Part shown: positions 1 to 6,139 of the stretch, in pieces
Layout: each line of letters starts with the position of its first letter
How positions within the stretch are numbered: the stretch's first letter is position 1
From: Hyphomicrobiales bacterium
GTDB taxonomy: Bacteria; Pseudomonadota; Alphaproteobacteria; Rhizobiales; TMED25
Assembly (NCBI GenBank): GCA_016780665.1
Contig: JADHLM010000024.1
Span: 2,501 to 13,324, forward strand
Direction of reading: 5' to 3'
DNA length: 10,824 nucleotides
Translations under genes and position numbers: made by a program
The notes under the pieces: generated by a model
What the model was told of the DNA's origin: nothing
The model's database searches: none
Seen by the model: the letters and a program-made list of their open reading frames with translations, nothing else

Positions 1-39
1 TAGATAACAAATAGATATAACATACAGAATAAATTATAG

Positions 40-74
40 TTTATATAATTCGCAGATTTATATAATTCGCAGAT
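40..74. repeat. 17-bp perfect tandem duplication, two copies
   Basis: The unit TTTATATAATTCGCAGA occurs at 40-56 and again at 57-73 with no mismatch, and the next base (74) also matches. Each copy carries a TATAAT-like core followed by CGCAGA, so the duplication doubles a possible -10 element. It may simply be replication slippage. No function can be assigned. Confidence 0.85.
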
Positions 75-258
75 GATTTTTTTAAAATCACAAAAAAAAT
101 ACTCAGTACTTATTTTAATTTTAATCTTTAAACCAAAGGCCATGTTTGTAATGGACTTTTCCCGTCTATTATCAAAAAATTATCCGGAAATTTGATATCT
201 TAGTAAACAACTAAATTTAGTTCAAACAGATAATGGCGTTACAACTAAAGTGAGATAG
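73..258 (+). pseudogene. Possible relic of an integrase/transposase (very tentative)
   Basis: Reading from ATG at 73 gives about 40 codons to a TGA at 193-195. The same frame continues without a frameshift to TAG at 256-258. The segment around the in-frame stop reads roughly DFSRLLSKNYPEI, stop, then ...LNLVQTDNG. In IS3/IS481-type integrase cores a hydrophobic strand ending in (I/V)QTDNG carries the second catalytic aspartate, usually a few residues after a FPF/YP-type motif, so the resemblance is suggestive. Against it, the fragment is short, interrupted, not followed by the usual SEF residues, and lies in low-complexity AT-rich DNA where chance matches occur. No terminal inverted repeats were seen. 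It could equally be non-coding sequence. Confidence 0.15.
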
Positions 259-264
259 ATCTCA
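251..264. repeat. Perfect 6-bp inverted repeat past the DUF4167 stop
   Basis: TGAGAT-AG-ATCTCA lies 27 bases past the stop codon of the minus-strand DUF4167 gene. The two-base loop is too tight for a full six-pair hairpin and no U-run follows on the minus strand, so it is a poor intrinsic terminator. It could be a dyad protein-binding site or chance. Confidence 0.35.
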
Positions 265-290
265 ATTAAAAATGATGAATTCAAAGAGAG

Positions 291-704
291 TTACTTACCA
301 ATAACTTGTTCTTCTAATTTAGAAGGCATAATATCTGCTGTTTCAATTTGTTCAACTGATTCATCGGATGTCTCTTCTTTTTCTTGATCTACAATAATTT
401 CTGATTTTGATCCTTCATCGCTTGAATTAGATGCCGCCATCTGTTCAGTTTGATTTTTTTGCGATTTTAATTCATTAGCTTCAATTATACGCTGATAATG
501 TTCAGCATGCTGAAGACAACTTTCAGCAGAAATTGGGTCACCAGAAGTTTGATATTCTCTTGATAAGGCCTGATATTTTTCAACAATCTGAATAGCACTG
601 CCCTTGATTTTAATATCAGGTCCGTTTGATTCAAATAGTCTTGAAGAACCATTTAGTCTACGAGGTCTATTTCTATTTTTTTTTCTAGCTGGTAAAGGTA
701 CCAT
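291..704 (-). CDS. DUF4167 domain protein
   Basis: Small protein of 137 residues of unknown function; the DUF4167 family is typical of alphaproteobacteria. The N-terminus is very basic (RKKNRNRPRR, residues 7-16), suggesting nucleic-acid or ribosome contact. The conserved core follows at about residues 25-76: FESNGPDIKIKG, then a helix containing EKY..L.REYQTSGD, then AESCLQHAEHYQRII. The remainder (about 77-137) is acidic and low in complexity, probably disordered, as in other members. The start at 704 is supported by AGGAG three bases upstream, which is close spacing. It lies downstream of prmC on the same strand, a common alphaproteobacterial arrangement, but a 168-base gap suggests its own promoter. 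Family assignment is confident; the molecular role is not known. Confidence 0.85.
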   Translation of the reverse strand: MVPLPARKKNRNRPRRLNGSSRLFESNGPDIKIKGSAIQIVEKYQALSREYQTSGDPISAESCLQHAEHYQRIIEANELKSQKNQTEQMAASNSSDEGSKSEIIVDQEKEETSDESVEQIETADIMPSKLEEQVIGK

Positions 705-707
705 TTG

Positions 708-712
708 CTCCT
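708..712 (-). promoter_or_regulatory. Shine-Dalgarno site of the DUF4167 gene
   Basis: AGGAG on the minus strand ends three bases before the ATG at 704. It is the best match to the anti-SD sequence I noticed in the window, where most starts have weak or no SD, and it supports the chosen start although the spacing is short. Confidence 0.55.
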
Positions 713-796
713 ATTCACCAACACAATAATGTAGATGGTTTATTTTAAAGAAATAATGAATTTTGGTAGTAGCTATCAATAATGTATTGTTTATTT

Positions 797-802
797 ATTA
801 TA
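797..802 (-). promoter_or_regulatory. Candidate -10 box for the DUF4167 gene
   Basis: A perfect TATAAT reads on the minus strand in the 168-base gap between prmC and the DUF4167 gene, about 93 bases before the start codon. No good -35 hexamer sits 16-18 bases upstream. In DNA this AT-rich such matches arise often, so this is only a candidate. A short alternating palindrome GTATATATATATAC lies just upstream at 823-836. Confidence 0.25.
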
Positions 803-864
803 ATTTATTGAATAACTTTGTTGTATATATATATACTTATCTCTAATATTTCAAACTAATTTAT

Positions 865-886
865 AAAAAAAATTATTGTTTAATAA
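865..886 (-). terminator. Possible weak terminator at the end of the lysC-prmC operon
   Basis: On the minus strand the end of prmC forms TTATT-AAAC-AATAA, a five-pair AT-only hairpin overlapping the stop codon, followed immediately by eight T residues (865-872). Position and T-run fit an intrinsic terminator, but a stem without G-C pairs would be weak. Confidence 0.25.
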
Positions 887-1727
887 AAATAAGTCTATCT
901 TTGTTGTTATAATCTTTGAGTATTTCTATCTTATCTTTATCAAAACCATACTTTATGAAACTCTCAATTACTTTATTCTTATTTTCAGAAAACAACTCCA
1001 TTATAATGAGAGTTTTGGAGTTTAATTTTGTTTCTTTTAATTGTTTGATTATATTTTCATAACAACTTAATCCATCATGTCCTCCGTCTAATGCGAGAAG
1101 GGGATCAAAATCCTTAACTTCAGGTGAAAGCTTTGAAATCTGATTATTAGGAATATATGGTGGATTGGATATAATAACATCAAATGAACTAATATTGAGT
1201 GATTGAAGCCAATTCGATACAACAAGAGACAACCTGTCATCATTAAAATATTTCCCTGCGTTTAAAGATGCAACTTTTATTGCCATTTCACTTATATCTA
1301 GGCCTAAACCTCGTGAATTTTCAAATTCTAAAAGAAGTGTGATTATTAAACATCCAGAACCCGTGCCAAGATCTAGAATTTTAATATCCTGATCTTTTGA
1401 AAAGTTTTGTTTGACCACATCAATTATTAACTCACTATCTGGACGAGGATCTAGTACATAATTATTTACACTGAATTCTCTCCCATAAAACTCCCTTTTT
1501 TGGGTAATTTTTGAAGTTGGTTCACCAAGCCCTCTCCTATTTATAAGTTTTGAATATTCTTTAAGCTGTTCAGCTGATAATTGCATATCATTATTTATGA
1601 TCAGATATTCCTTTGATACATTAAGATAATGCGCGAGTAGAATCTTGCTATCCAAGTCAGGTATTGACACCCCATAATGTTTAAGTGTTATTACTGCATC
1701 TCTCAACACATTACTAATCGACTGCAT
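873..1727 (-). CDS. prmC: Peptide chain release factor N5-glutamine methyltransferase
   Basis: SAM-dependent methyltransferase that modifies the glutamine of the GGQ motif in release factors, raising termination efficiency in the cytoplasm. The 284-residue length is normal for the family. An N-terminal helical substrate-binding region spans about 1-75. It is followed by the family signature VLDPRPDSELI (91-101), SAM-binding motif I DLGTGSG (119-125) and the catalytic NPPY (188-191), which distinguishes PrmC from unrelated Rossmann methyltransferases. The conserved DP..ALDGG..GL segment follows at about 208-220. The start codon shares one base with the prfA stop (TAATG), and an AGGTGA sits nine bases upstream inside the end of prfA, so translation is probably coupled to that of its substrate RF1. 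It is the last gene of the lysC operon. The identification is firm. Confidence 0.96.
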   Translation of the reverse strand: MQSISNVLRDAVITLKHYGVSIPDLDSKILLAHYLNVSKEYLIINNDMQLSAEQLKEYSKLINRRGLGEPTSKITQKREFYGREFSVNNYVLDPRPDSELIIDVVKQNFSKDQDIKILDLGTGSGCLIITLLLEFENSRGLGLDISEMAIKVASLNAGKYFNDDRLSLVVSNWLQSLNISSFDVIISNPPYIPNNQISKLSPEVKDFDPLLALDGGHDGLSCYENIIKQLKETKLNSKTLIIMELFSENKNKVIESFIKYGFDKDKIEILKDYNNKDRLIFIKQ

Positions 1728-2803
1728 TAGATTTTATCACCTGCAAGTTTCTGAGCTTTATCCTCTGCAGCAAGCGCGTCAATTATCTCCTGCAAACCTT
1801 CTGACTCAATTACAGCAGATAATTTATGTAACGTGAGATTAATTCTATGATCAGTAACCCTGCCTTGAGGATAGTTGTAAGTTCTTATACGTTCAGATCT
1901 ATCTCCACTTCCAATTTGAGATTTCCTATTAGATGCTCTCTCTTGATCTTTTTCTAGCTTTTCTTTTTCATAAAGCCTAGCTCTAAGTACTTTCATCGCT
2001 TTTTCTCTATTACGATGTTGAGATTTCTCATCTTGTTGAGATACAGTAATACCAGTTGGTAAATGGGTAATTCGAACGGCACTATCAGTTGTATTTACAG
2101 ATTGTCCCCCAGGTCCACTGGCTCTAAAAACATCAATCCTTATATCCTTTTCTTCGATTGTAATATCAACCTCTTCTGCTTCAGGCAACACAGCAACTGT
2201 TGCAGCTGATGTGTGGATTCTTCCACTTGATTCTGTATTTGGTACTCTTTGAACTCTATGAACACCAGACTCAAATTTTAGTTTCTGATATACATTTTTT
2301 CCAGAAATATTAGCAATAAATTCTTTATAACCGCCAAAATCTCCCTCGCTAGTCGTCATTACTTCAACCTTCCATTTATTACTATCTGCAAATCTTAAGT
2401 ACATTCTTGCTAAGTCACCAGCAAATAAAGCAGCCTCATCTCCTCCTGTTCCAGCGCGTATCTCTAATATAACACTCTTTCCATCATCAGCGTCTTGAGG
2501 TAATAAAAGTTCATTTATTTGTTCTTCTGAACCTTCAATTTTTCTGTTAACTTCGCTTAGTTCTTTTTTTGCAAAGTCAATCATTTCGAAATCTTCAGCC
2601 TCTTGATCAATTAACGCTTCAAGCTCATTTTTTTCTGATATTAAACTCCTATAATTTATGATTGCCTTCGCTAATTCTTCTATATTTGAGAAATCAATTG
2701 CTAATTTTGCATACTCATTTTTATCGCCAGATATATTCAACATTTTATCTTGCAAGTGATTATAGTTTTCAAGTATTTTATCTAATTTCTTATAATCAAA
2801 CAT
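1727..2803 (-). CDS. prfA: Peptide chain release factor 1 (RF1)
   Basis: Class I release factor that reads UAA and UAG in the ribosomal A site and triggers peptidyl-tRNA hydrolysis. The 358-residue length is typical. Domain 1 is helical (about 1-105). The conserved EIRAGTGGDEAALFA lies at about 114-127. The stop-codon recognition tripeptide is PNT (188-190) inside HRVQRVPNTES, matching the RF1 PxT type rather than the RF2 SPF. The catalytic GGQ is at 232-234 within SGPGGQSVNTTDSAVR, the site that PrmC methylates. An AGGT about seven bases upstream supports the start at 2803. It follows the rodZ-like gene by 20 bases and overlaps prmC by one base. No internal frameshift is seen, as expected for RF1. 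Confidence 0.97.
   Translation of the reverse strand: MFDYKKLDKILENYNHLQDKMLNISGDKNEYAKLAIDFSNIEELAKAIINYRSLISEKNELEALIDQEAEDFEMIDFAKKELSEVNRKIEGSEEQINELLLPQDADDGKSVILEIRAGTGGDEAALFAGDLARMYLRFADSNKWKVEVMTTSEGDFGGYKEFIANISGKNVYQKLKFESGVHRVQRVPNTESSGRIHTSAATVAVLPEAEEVDITIEEKDIRIDVFRASGPGGQSVNTTDSAVRITHLPTGITVSQQDEKSQHRNREKAMKVLRARLYEKEKLEKDQERASNRKSQIGSGDRSERIRTYNYPQGRVTDHRINLTLHKLSAVIESEGLQEIIDALAAEDKAQKLAGDKI
1737..1742 (-). promoter_or_regulatory. Shine-Dalgarno site of prmC within the 3' end of prfA
   Basis: AGGTGA on the minus strand, nine bases before the prmC ATG, forms part of the last codons of prfA (Ala-Gly-Asp-Lys-Ile-stop). It fixes the prmC start and fits reinitiation by ribosomes finishing prfA. 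Confidence 0.6.
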
Positions 2804-2823
2804 CTGCTTACCTATATTAATAG

Positions 2824-3579
2824 CTATAATAAATCATTTAATTTGAATTCATACAAATCATTATCTGGTTTGTCTTTATGATTTATAACCGTTTTCCCAC
2901 TCCTAATTATTAATTTGGATGGTGAATTTGTTGCAATAATTTCGTCTCCATTAGCAAGAAAAGAATACCTTTCATTTTTTTGCATATGTTTTGAAAAATA
3001 AATGACACCTTTCCCATTAAAAATCTCCAACCATACATAACCAGTTGCTGTAATTTGTATTATGTTATTTTGAGGTTTATCTCGGGAATTTAGGTCAAAT
3101 TCATTATTTAGATCATTATTTAGATTATAATTCAAATCTAAATTATTCAAATTGGTATTTTGACTTTTATCCTCATCTAGAAAGGACAAGAAATGATTAT
3201 TCAATATGTTACCATCTGTAACTATTGAGATGGCAATTAACATGATGATTAACATTATTAAATTTTTGAAAAATTTTTTTGGACTTATTTTATTTAATAA
3301 TTGAAACCTTTTTTGGGTTTTTTGTTCATTAAAGTCAGTAATAATTTCTGTAATTATATCATTATCAACACCGGCGATATTTAAGAAATTTTTATATTTA
3401 TCTATTACCTTGAGAAGATAATTTTGACTTGGTAGAAGCTTGAAATCTTCTCTTTCAAGTGCATCCAGATACTCGACAGGAATATTAAGAGCAGACGCAC
3501 AATCATATATAGTTTTATTCTTTTTTAATCTCCATTTGATAAGTATAGCACCAATCGAGATTGTGGCATCAGCGTTCAT
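2824..3579 (-). CDS. RodZ-like membrane protein: HTH_25 domain, TM helix, DUF4115
   Basis: Predicted bitopic inner-membrane protein of 251 residues with RodZ-type architecture. In E. coli, RodZ links MreB to the cell-wall elongation machinery; transfer of that role here is inference. Residues about 7-80 form a cytoplasmic helix-turn-helix of the HTH_25 type (ISIGAILIKWRLKKNKTIYDCASALNIPVEYLDALEREDFKLLP, broken here only by order of motifs: start 7, turn near 27-33, conserved ALE.EDF at 40-46). A basic stretch (about 87-105) precedes one TM helix (about 106-122, LIMLIIMLIAISIV). An Asn/Asp-rich linker (about 138-172) follows, partly built from a 12-bp in-frame duplication. A beta-rich DUF4115-type domain (about 174-245, TATGYVWLEIF...) closes the protein. 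There is no clear SD. It sits inside the lysC operon, where many alphaproteobacteria carry ptsP. Confidence 0.8.
   Translation of the reverse strand: MNADATISIGAILIKWRLKKNKTIYDCASALNIPVEYLDALEREDFKLLPSQNYLLKVIDKYKNFLNIAGVDNDIITEIITDFNEQKTQKRFQLLNKISPKKFFKNLIMLIIMLIAISIVTDGNILNNHFLSFLDEDKSQNTNLNNLDLNYNLNNDLNNEFDLNSRDKPQNNIIQITATGYVWLEIFNGKGVIYFSKHMQKNERYSFLANGDEIIATNSPSKLIIRSGKTVINHKDKPDNDLYEFKLNDLL
3101..3125. repeat. 12-bp tandem duplication in the rodZ-like linker
   Basis: TCATTATTTAGA occurs twice head to tail (3101-3112 and 3113-3124) and the next base also matches. On the coding (minus) strand it encodes consecutive Asn-rich tetrapeptides (NLNN, DLNN). The duplication keeps the frame and only lengthens the predicted periplasmic linker. 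A 9-bp inverted repeat (3118-3126 with 3135-3143) adjoins it. Confidence 0.8.
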
Positions 3580-3602
3580 AAAATTAATATTTAATATTTA
3601 GA

Positions 3603-4889
3603 CTAATGTTTGTCGTCCAAACCATATACTGAATGAAGAGCTCTCATTGCTAATTCGATATATTGAAGTTCTATCAAGACACTTACTTTTATTTCAGAAG
3701 TAGTGATGGCCTGTATATTTATTCCTTTTTCTGCTAGAGTTGCAAACATTTGCGCAGCAACCCCTGCATGACTTCTCATACCAACCCCAATAACTGATAC
3801 TTTAGCGATATCTTTTGATTGAATACACTTTGAATATTTTATTTTATCAGCCAATCCCTCGATTATTTCGATCGAAGAATCAAGATCTGTTTCTTGGACT
3901 GTAAAAGTTAAATCTGTATGTTTTCCATCTGCAGATATATTTTGCACGATCATATCAACATTAACACCCTGGTCGGCAAGATCACCAAAAATTTGTGCTG
4001 CAACCCCTGGTTTATCTTCGAGATTTTGGATAGTTATTTTTGCCTCACCACGTGAGTATGCAATACCACTTACAACTTTATCTTCCACAACATTTTCCTC
4101 ATTCGTAACCAATGTACCTATATTATGACTTTTATCATTTTTTTCAAAATTATTTTCAATAAATGTTGATCGTACTCTAATCGGCATATTATATGACATC
4201 GCTAATTCGACTGATCTTGTTTGTAACACTTTTGCACCTTGTGAAGCCATCTCTAGCATCTCCTCAAATGAAATCTTGTCTATTTTTTGTGCTTGTTTGA
4301 CTATCCTAGGGTCTGAGGTAAAGACGCCATCAACATCTGTATATATATCACACAAATCAGCATTCAACGCGCATGCAATTGCAACAGCTGTAGTATCGGA
4401 ACCACCTCTTCCCAAAGTTGTTATCTTATTCTCTTCAGAGACACCCTGAAAACCTGCAATAATTGGAATTATATTATTATTTAGGAGACCTTGTAATTTT
4501 TGAGGATTTATATTTTTAATTCTGGCGGAACCATGCATTACAGTTGTTTCTAGAGGTATTTGCCATCCCTGAACAGACTCTGCACTGATACCTCTTGAGT
4601 TTAAAATTAATGAAAGTAACGCAGAACTAATTTGTTCACCTGTTGATATAATAACGTCTTTTTCAGCTTTATTGGAAACCAGATTTGCTTGGTTTACCAG
4701 ATTAATTAACCTGTCTGTTTCTCCTGCCATGGCTGAAACAACAACTGCAGTTTGAACGCCATTATTTCTCTCTCGTTGTATATGATCAGCAACTTTGGAT
4801 ATTTTTTCAATATCACCCATTGAAGTGCCACCAAATTTCATAACAATTTTTTTATAATTTTTTTCAATCATCACGTTGAGTTCTTTCAT
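3603..4889 (-). CDS. lysC: Aspartate kinase with two C-terminal ACT domains
   Basis: Phosphorylates L-aspartate with ATP, the first committed step toward lysine (and diaminopimelate), threonine and methionine. The 428-residue protein has KFGGTS (18-23) at the nucleotide/aspartate site, STGEQISSALL (82-92), GRGGSDTTA (160-168) and YTDVDGVFTSDPR (183-195), all diagnostic. Two regulatory ACT domains follow (about 288-345 and 362-425), fitting feedback inhibition by end-product amino acids as in the lysine-sensitive monofunctional class. The start is uncertain: ATG at 4889 lacks an SD, and the family motif normally begins within a few residues of the start, so the in-frame ATG at codon 7 (4871) is a reasonable alternative. 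It leads the minus-strand operon and diverges from ubiG. No homoserine dehydrogenase fusion is present. Confidence 0.96.
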   Translation of the reverse strand: MKELNVMIEKNYKKIVMKFGGTSMGDIEKISKVADHIQRERNNGVQTAVVVSAMAGETDRLINLVNQANLVSNKAEKDVIISTGEQISSALLSLILNSRGISAESVQGWQIPLETTVMHGSARIKNINPQKLQGLLNNNIIPIIAGFQGVSEENKITTLGRGGSDTTAVAIACALNADLCDIYTDVDGVFTSDPRIVKQAQKIDKISFEEMLEMASQGAKVLQTRSVELAMSYNMPIRVRSTFIENNFEKNDKSHNIGTLVTNEENVVEDKVVSGIAYSRGEAKITIQNLEDKPGVAAQIFGDLADQGVNVDMIVQNISADGKHTDLTFTVQETDLDSSIEIIEGLADKIKYSKCIQSKDIAKVSVIGVGMRSHAGVAAQMFATLAEKGINIQAITTSEIKVSVLIELQYIELAMRALHSVYGLDDKH

Positions 4890-4946
4890 ATATGATTTTA
4901 TTTATATATTATAATTAAAGAGATAATTGAAGTATATTTAAATAAG
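4890..4946. promoter_or_regulatory. Shared divergent promoter region, lysC / ubiG
   Basis: This 57-base AT-rich gap must carry signals for both directions. A perfect TATAAT occurs on the plus strand at 4910-4915 and another on the minus strand at 4913-4908, so the two candidate -10 boxes overlap. Neither has a convincing -35 hexamer at normal spacing. If both are used, polymerase could bind only one way at a time, coupling lysC-operon and ubiG expression reciprocally. This is inference from position and motif only. Confidence 0.4.
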
Positions 4947-5678
4947 ATGACTAAAAATATAAATGAACGGGAAATTGAAAAATTCTCAAACATGTCTTAC
5001 GATTGGTGGAATCCAAACGGTAAATTTTCAGCCTTGCATTCAATTAACCCGATTAGAATAAAGTTTGTTTTAGATATAATTTTTAAAAATTATGGACTCA
5101 ATCCACTCAAAGATCGCACATTAAAAAAAATAAAAATTCTAGATGTTGGCTGCGGTGGTGGTTTAATTAGTGAACCCATGGCCAAACTTGGAGCTCACAT
5201 TCAAGGAATAGACGCAGATATAGACTCAATAAAAATTGCAAAGGAGCATGCAATAAAAGAAAATCTTAAAATAAAATACAGTAATGAAAACTTAGATGAG
5301 CTGATTGCAGATAATTTAAGAAAATTTGATGTAATTTTTGCACTTGAAGTTTTAGAACATGTGGACTACCCAGATGATTTTTTATCAAAAATTGCGTCTC
5401 TTACAAAAGAAAATGGATTAGTTTTTATTTCATCAATCAATAAAAATATTAAATCTCTTCTGCTTGCAAAGTATATAGCCGAGTATGTCCTGAATTGGGT
5501 ACCAAGAGGAACTCATGACTGGAATAAATTTATAAACCCATCAGATTTAGAAAAAATGATGTTTAAAAATTCATTCGAACTAATATCGTGTAAGGGTATC
5601 ATCTTTAATCCTATGACATTAAATTGGAAAATTGGTAAGGATACTTCAATTAATTATATTACGGCATTTAAACGCTGA
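4947..5678 (+). CDS. ubiG: Ubiquinone biosynthesis O-methyltransferase
   Basis: SAM-dependent enzyme that catalyses the two O-methylations of the ubiquinone head group, probably membrane-associated. At 243 residues it has the normal family length. The N-terminal signature EIEKFSNMSYDWWNPNGKF (about 9-27) and LHSINPIRIKF are specific to UbiG/COQ3. SAM motif I is ILDVGCGGG (64-72), the acidic end of strand 2 is GIDA (87-90), and FALEVLEHV lies at 131-139. WVPRGTHDWNKFI (184-196) is another UbiG signature. The start at 4947 fits the family N-terminus, though the SD is poor. It is a single plus-strand gene, divergent from lysC and converging on the DUF1178 gene with only five bases between stops. 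UbiG next to lysC is common in alphaproteobacteria. Confidence 0.96.
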   Translation: MTKNINEREIEKFSNMSYDWWNPNGKFSALHSINPIRIKFVLDIIFKNYGLNPLKDRTLKKIKILDVGCGGGLISEPMAKLGAHIQGIDADIDSIKIAKEHAIKENLKIKYSNENLDELIADNLRKFDVIFALEVLEHVDYPDDFLSKIASLTKENGLVFISSINKNIKSLLLAKYIAEYVLNWVPRGTHDWNKFINPSDLEKMMFKNSFELISCKGIIFNPMTLNWKIGKDTSINYITAFKR

Positions 5679-5683
5679 TTCAT

Positions 5684-6115
5684 CTAATTTTTATCATCCG
5701 GTAAATTAGGTATATGAATAATATCTATGCCTTCTTCATGTAATTCTTTGATATCTTTTGCAGATGCCTCACCATAGATTGATCTCTGTTCTGACTCATT
5801 ATAATGAATTTTTCTTGCCTCTTCAGGAAATTCTTTACCAACATATTCTGAGTTCTTCTTGATCTCTTCTCTAATTTTTCTGATTGCATTGTTTAAAATA
5901 TTAGACCTACCATGGCTAAGAACTGTATTTTTTTGAGTATTGCTGCTTCCTTTTTTTGGAATTCTTGGAGACATGAGTGCCTTCGTCACAAGATTTGTAT
6001 TACATTCAGGACAGAATACATTCTTTAATTTTATTTGATCATCACAAGAAGTTGAGTCTCTAAACCATGACTCAAAATTATGATCGTTTTCACATGTTAA
6101 ATTATATCTAATCAA
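5684..6115 (-). CDS. DUF1178 family protein, probable zinc-ribbon protein
   Basis: Protein of 143 residues from a family of unknown function found mainly in proteobacteria. The N-terminus MIRYNLTCENDHNFESWFRDS is characteristic. Cys8, His12, Cys24, Cys35 and Cys38 (CPEC at 35-38) could form a zinc-binding site, and FCPECNTNLVTKALMSPRI is the rubredoxin/FmdB-like knuckle seen in the family. The C-terminal signature (about 91-131: YVGKEFPEEARKIHY, then SIYGEAS, KDIKELHEEGID) is also conserved. The start codon is TTG at 6115, chosen because MIRY matches the family N-terminus exactly and AGGG lies seven bases upstream. It follows the Nit-type amidase gene by 24 bases, so it is probably last in the grxC operon. 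The biochemical role is unknown. Confidence 0.88.
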   Translation of the reverse strand: MIRYNLTCENDHNFESWFRDSTSCDDQIKLKNVFCPECNTNLVTKALMSPRIPKKGSSNTQKNTVLSHGRSNILNNAIRKIREEIKKNSEYVGKEFPEEARKIHYNESEQRSIYGEASAKDIKELHEEGIDIIHIPNLPDDKN

Positions 6116-6122
6116 AACAAAA

Positions 6123-6126
6123 CCCT
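6123..6126 (-). promoter_or_regulatory. Ribosome binding site that decides the TTG start of DUF1178
   Basis: AGGG on the minus strand ends seven bases before TTG at 6115, which is optimal spacing. The first methionine codon within the frame lies well inside the conserved domain, so the TTG reading is the sensible one. Confidence 0.55.
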
Positions 6127-6139
6127 ATTTTTCAATTAA

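Larger units (their letters stand above)
1..290. other. Gene-free left end
   Basis: No intact gene is seen on either strand. The stretch is strongly AT-rich. It contains a 17-bp tandem duplication (40-74), a short interrupted plus-strand reading frame (73-258) that may be a decayed element, and a small perfect inverted repeat (251-264) beyond the DUF4167 stop codon. No tRNA cloverleaf, CRISPR-like repeat or strong terminator was recognised. The left neighbour lies outside the window, so part of this could be its promoter or 3' region. Confidence 0.6.

Noticed and set aside
823..836. Alternating AT tract as a replication origin element or CRISPR-like repeat
   Set aside because: A single short AT palindrome without DnaA boxes or repeated spaced units does not support either.
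5684..5709. Seven-pair inverted repeat CTAATTT/AAATTAG at the ubiG/DUF1178 convergence as a bidirectional terminator
   Set aside because: The stem is almost all A-T, the loop is 12 bases, it sits inside the DUF1178 coding end, and no proper U-run follows.
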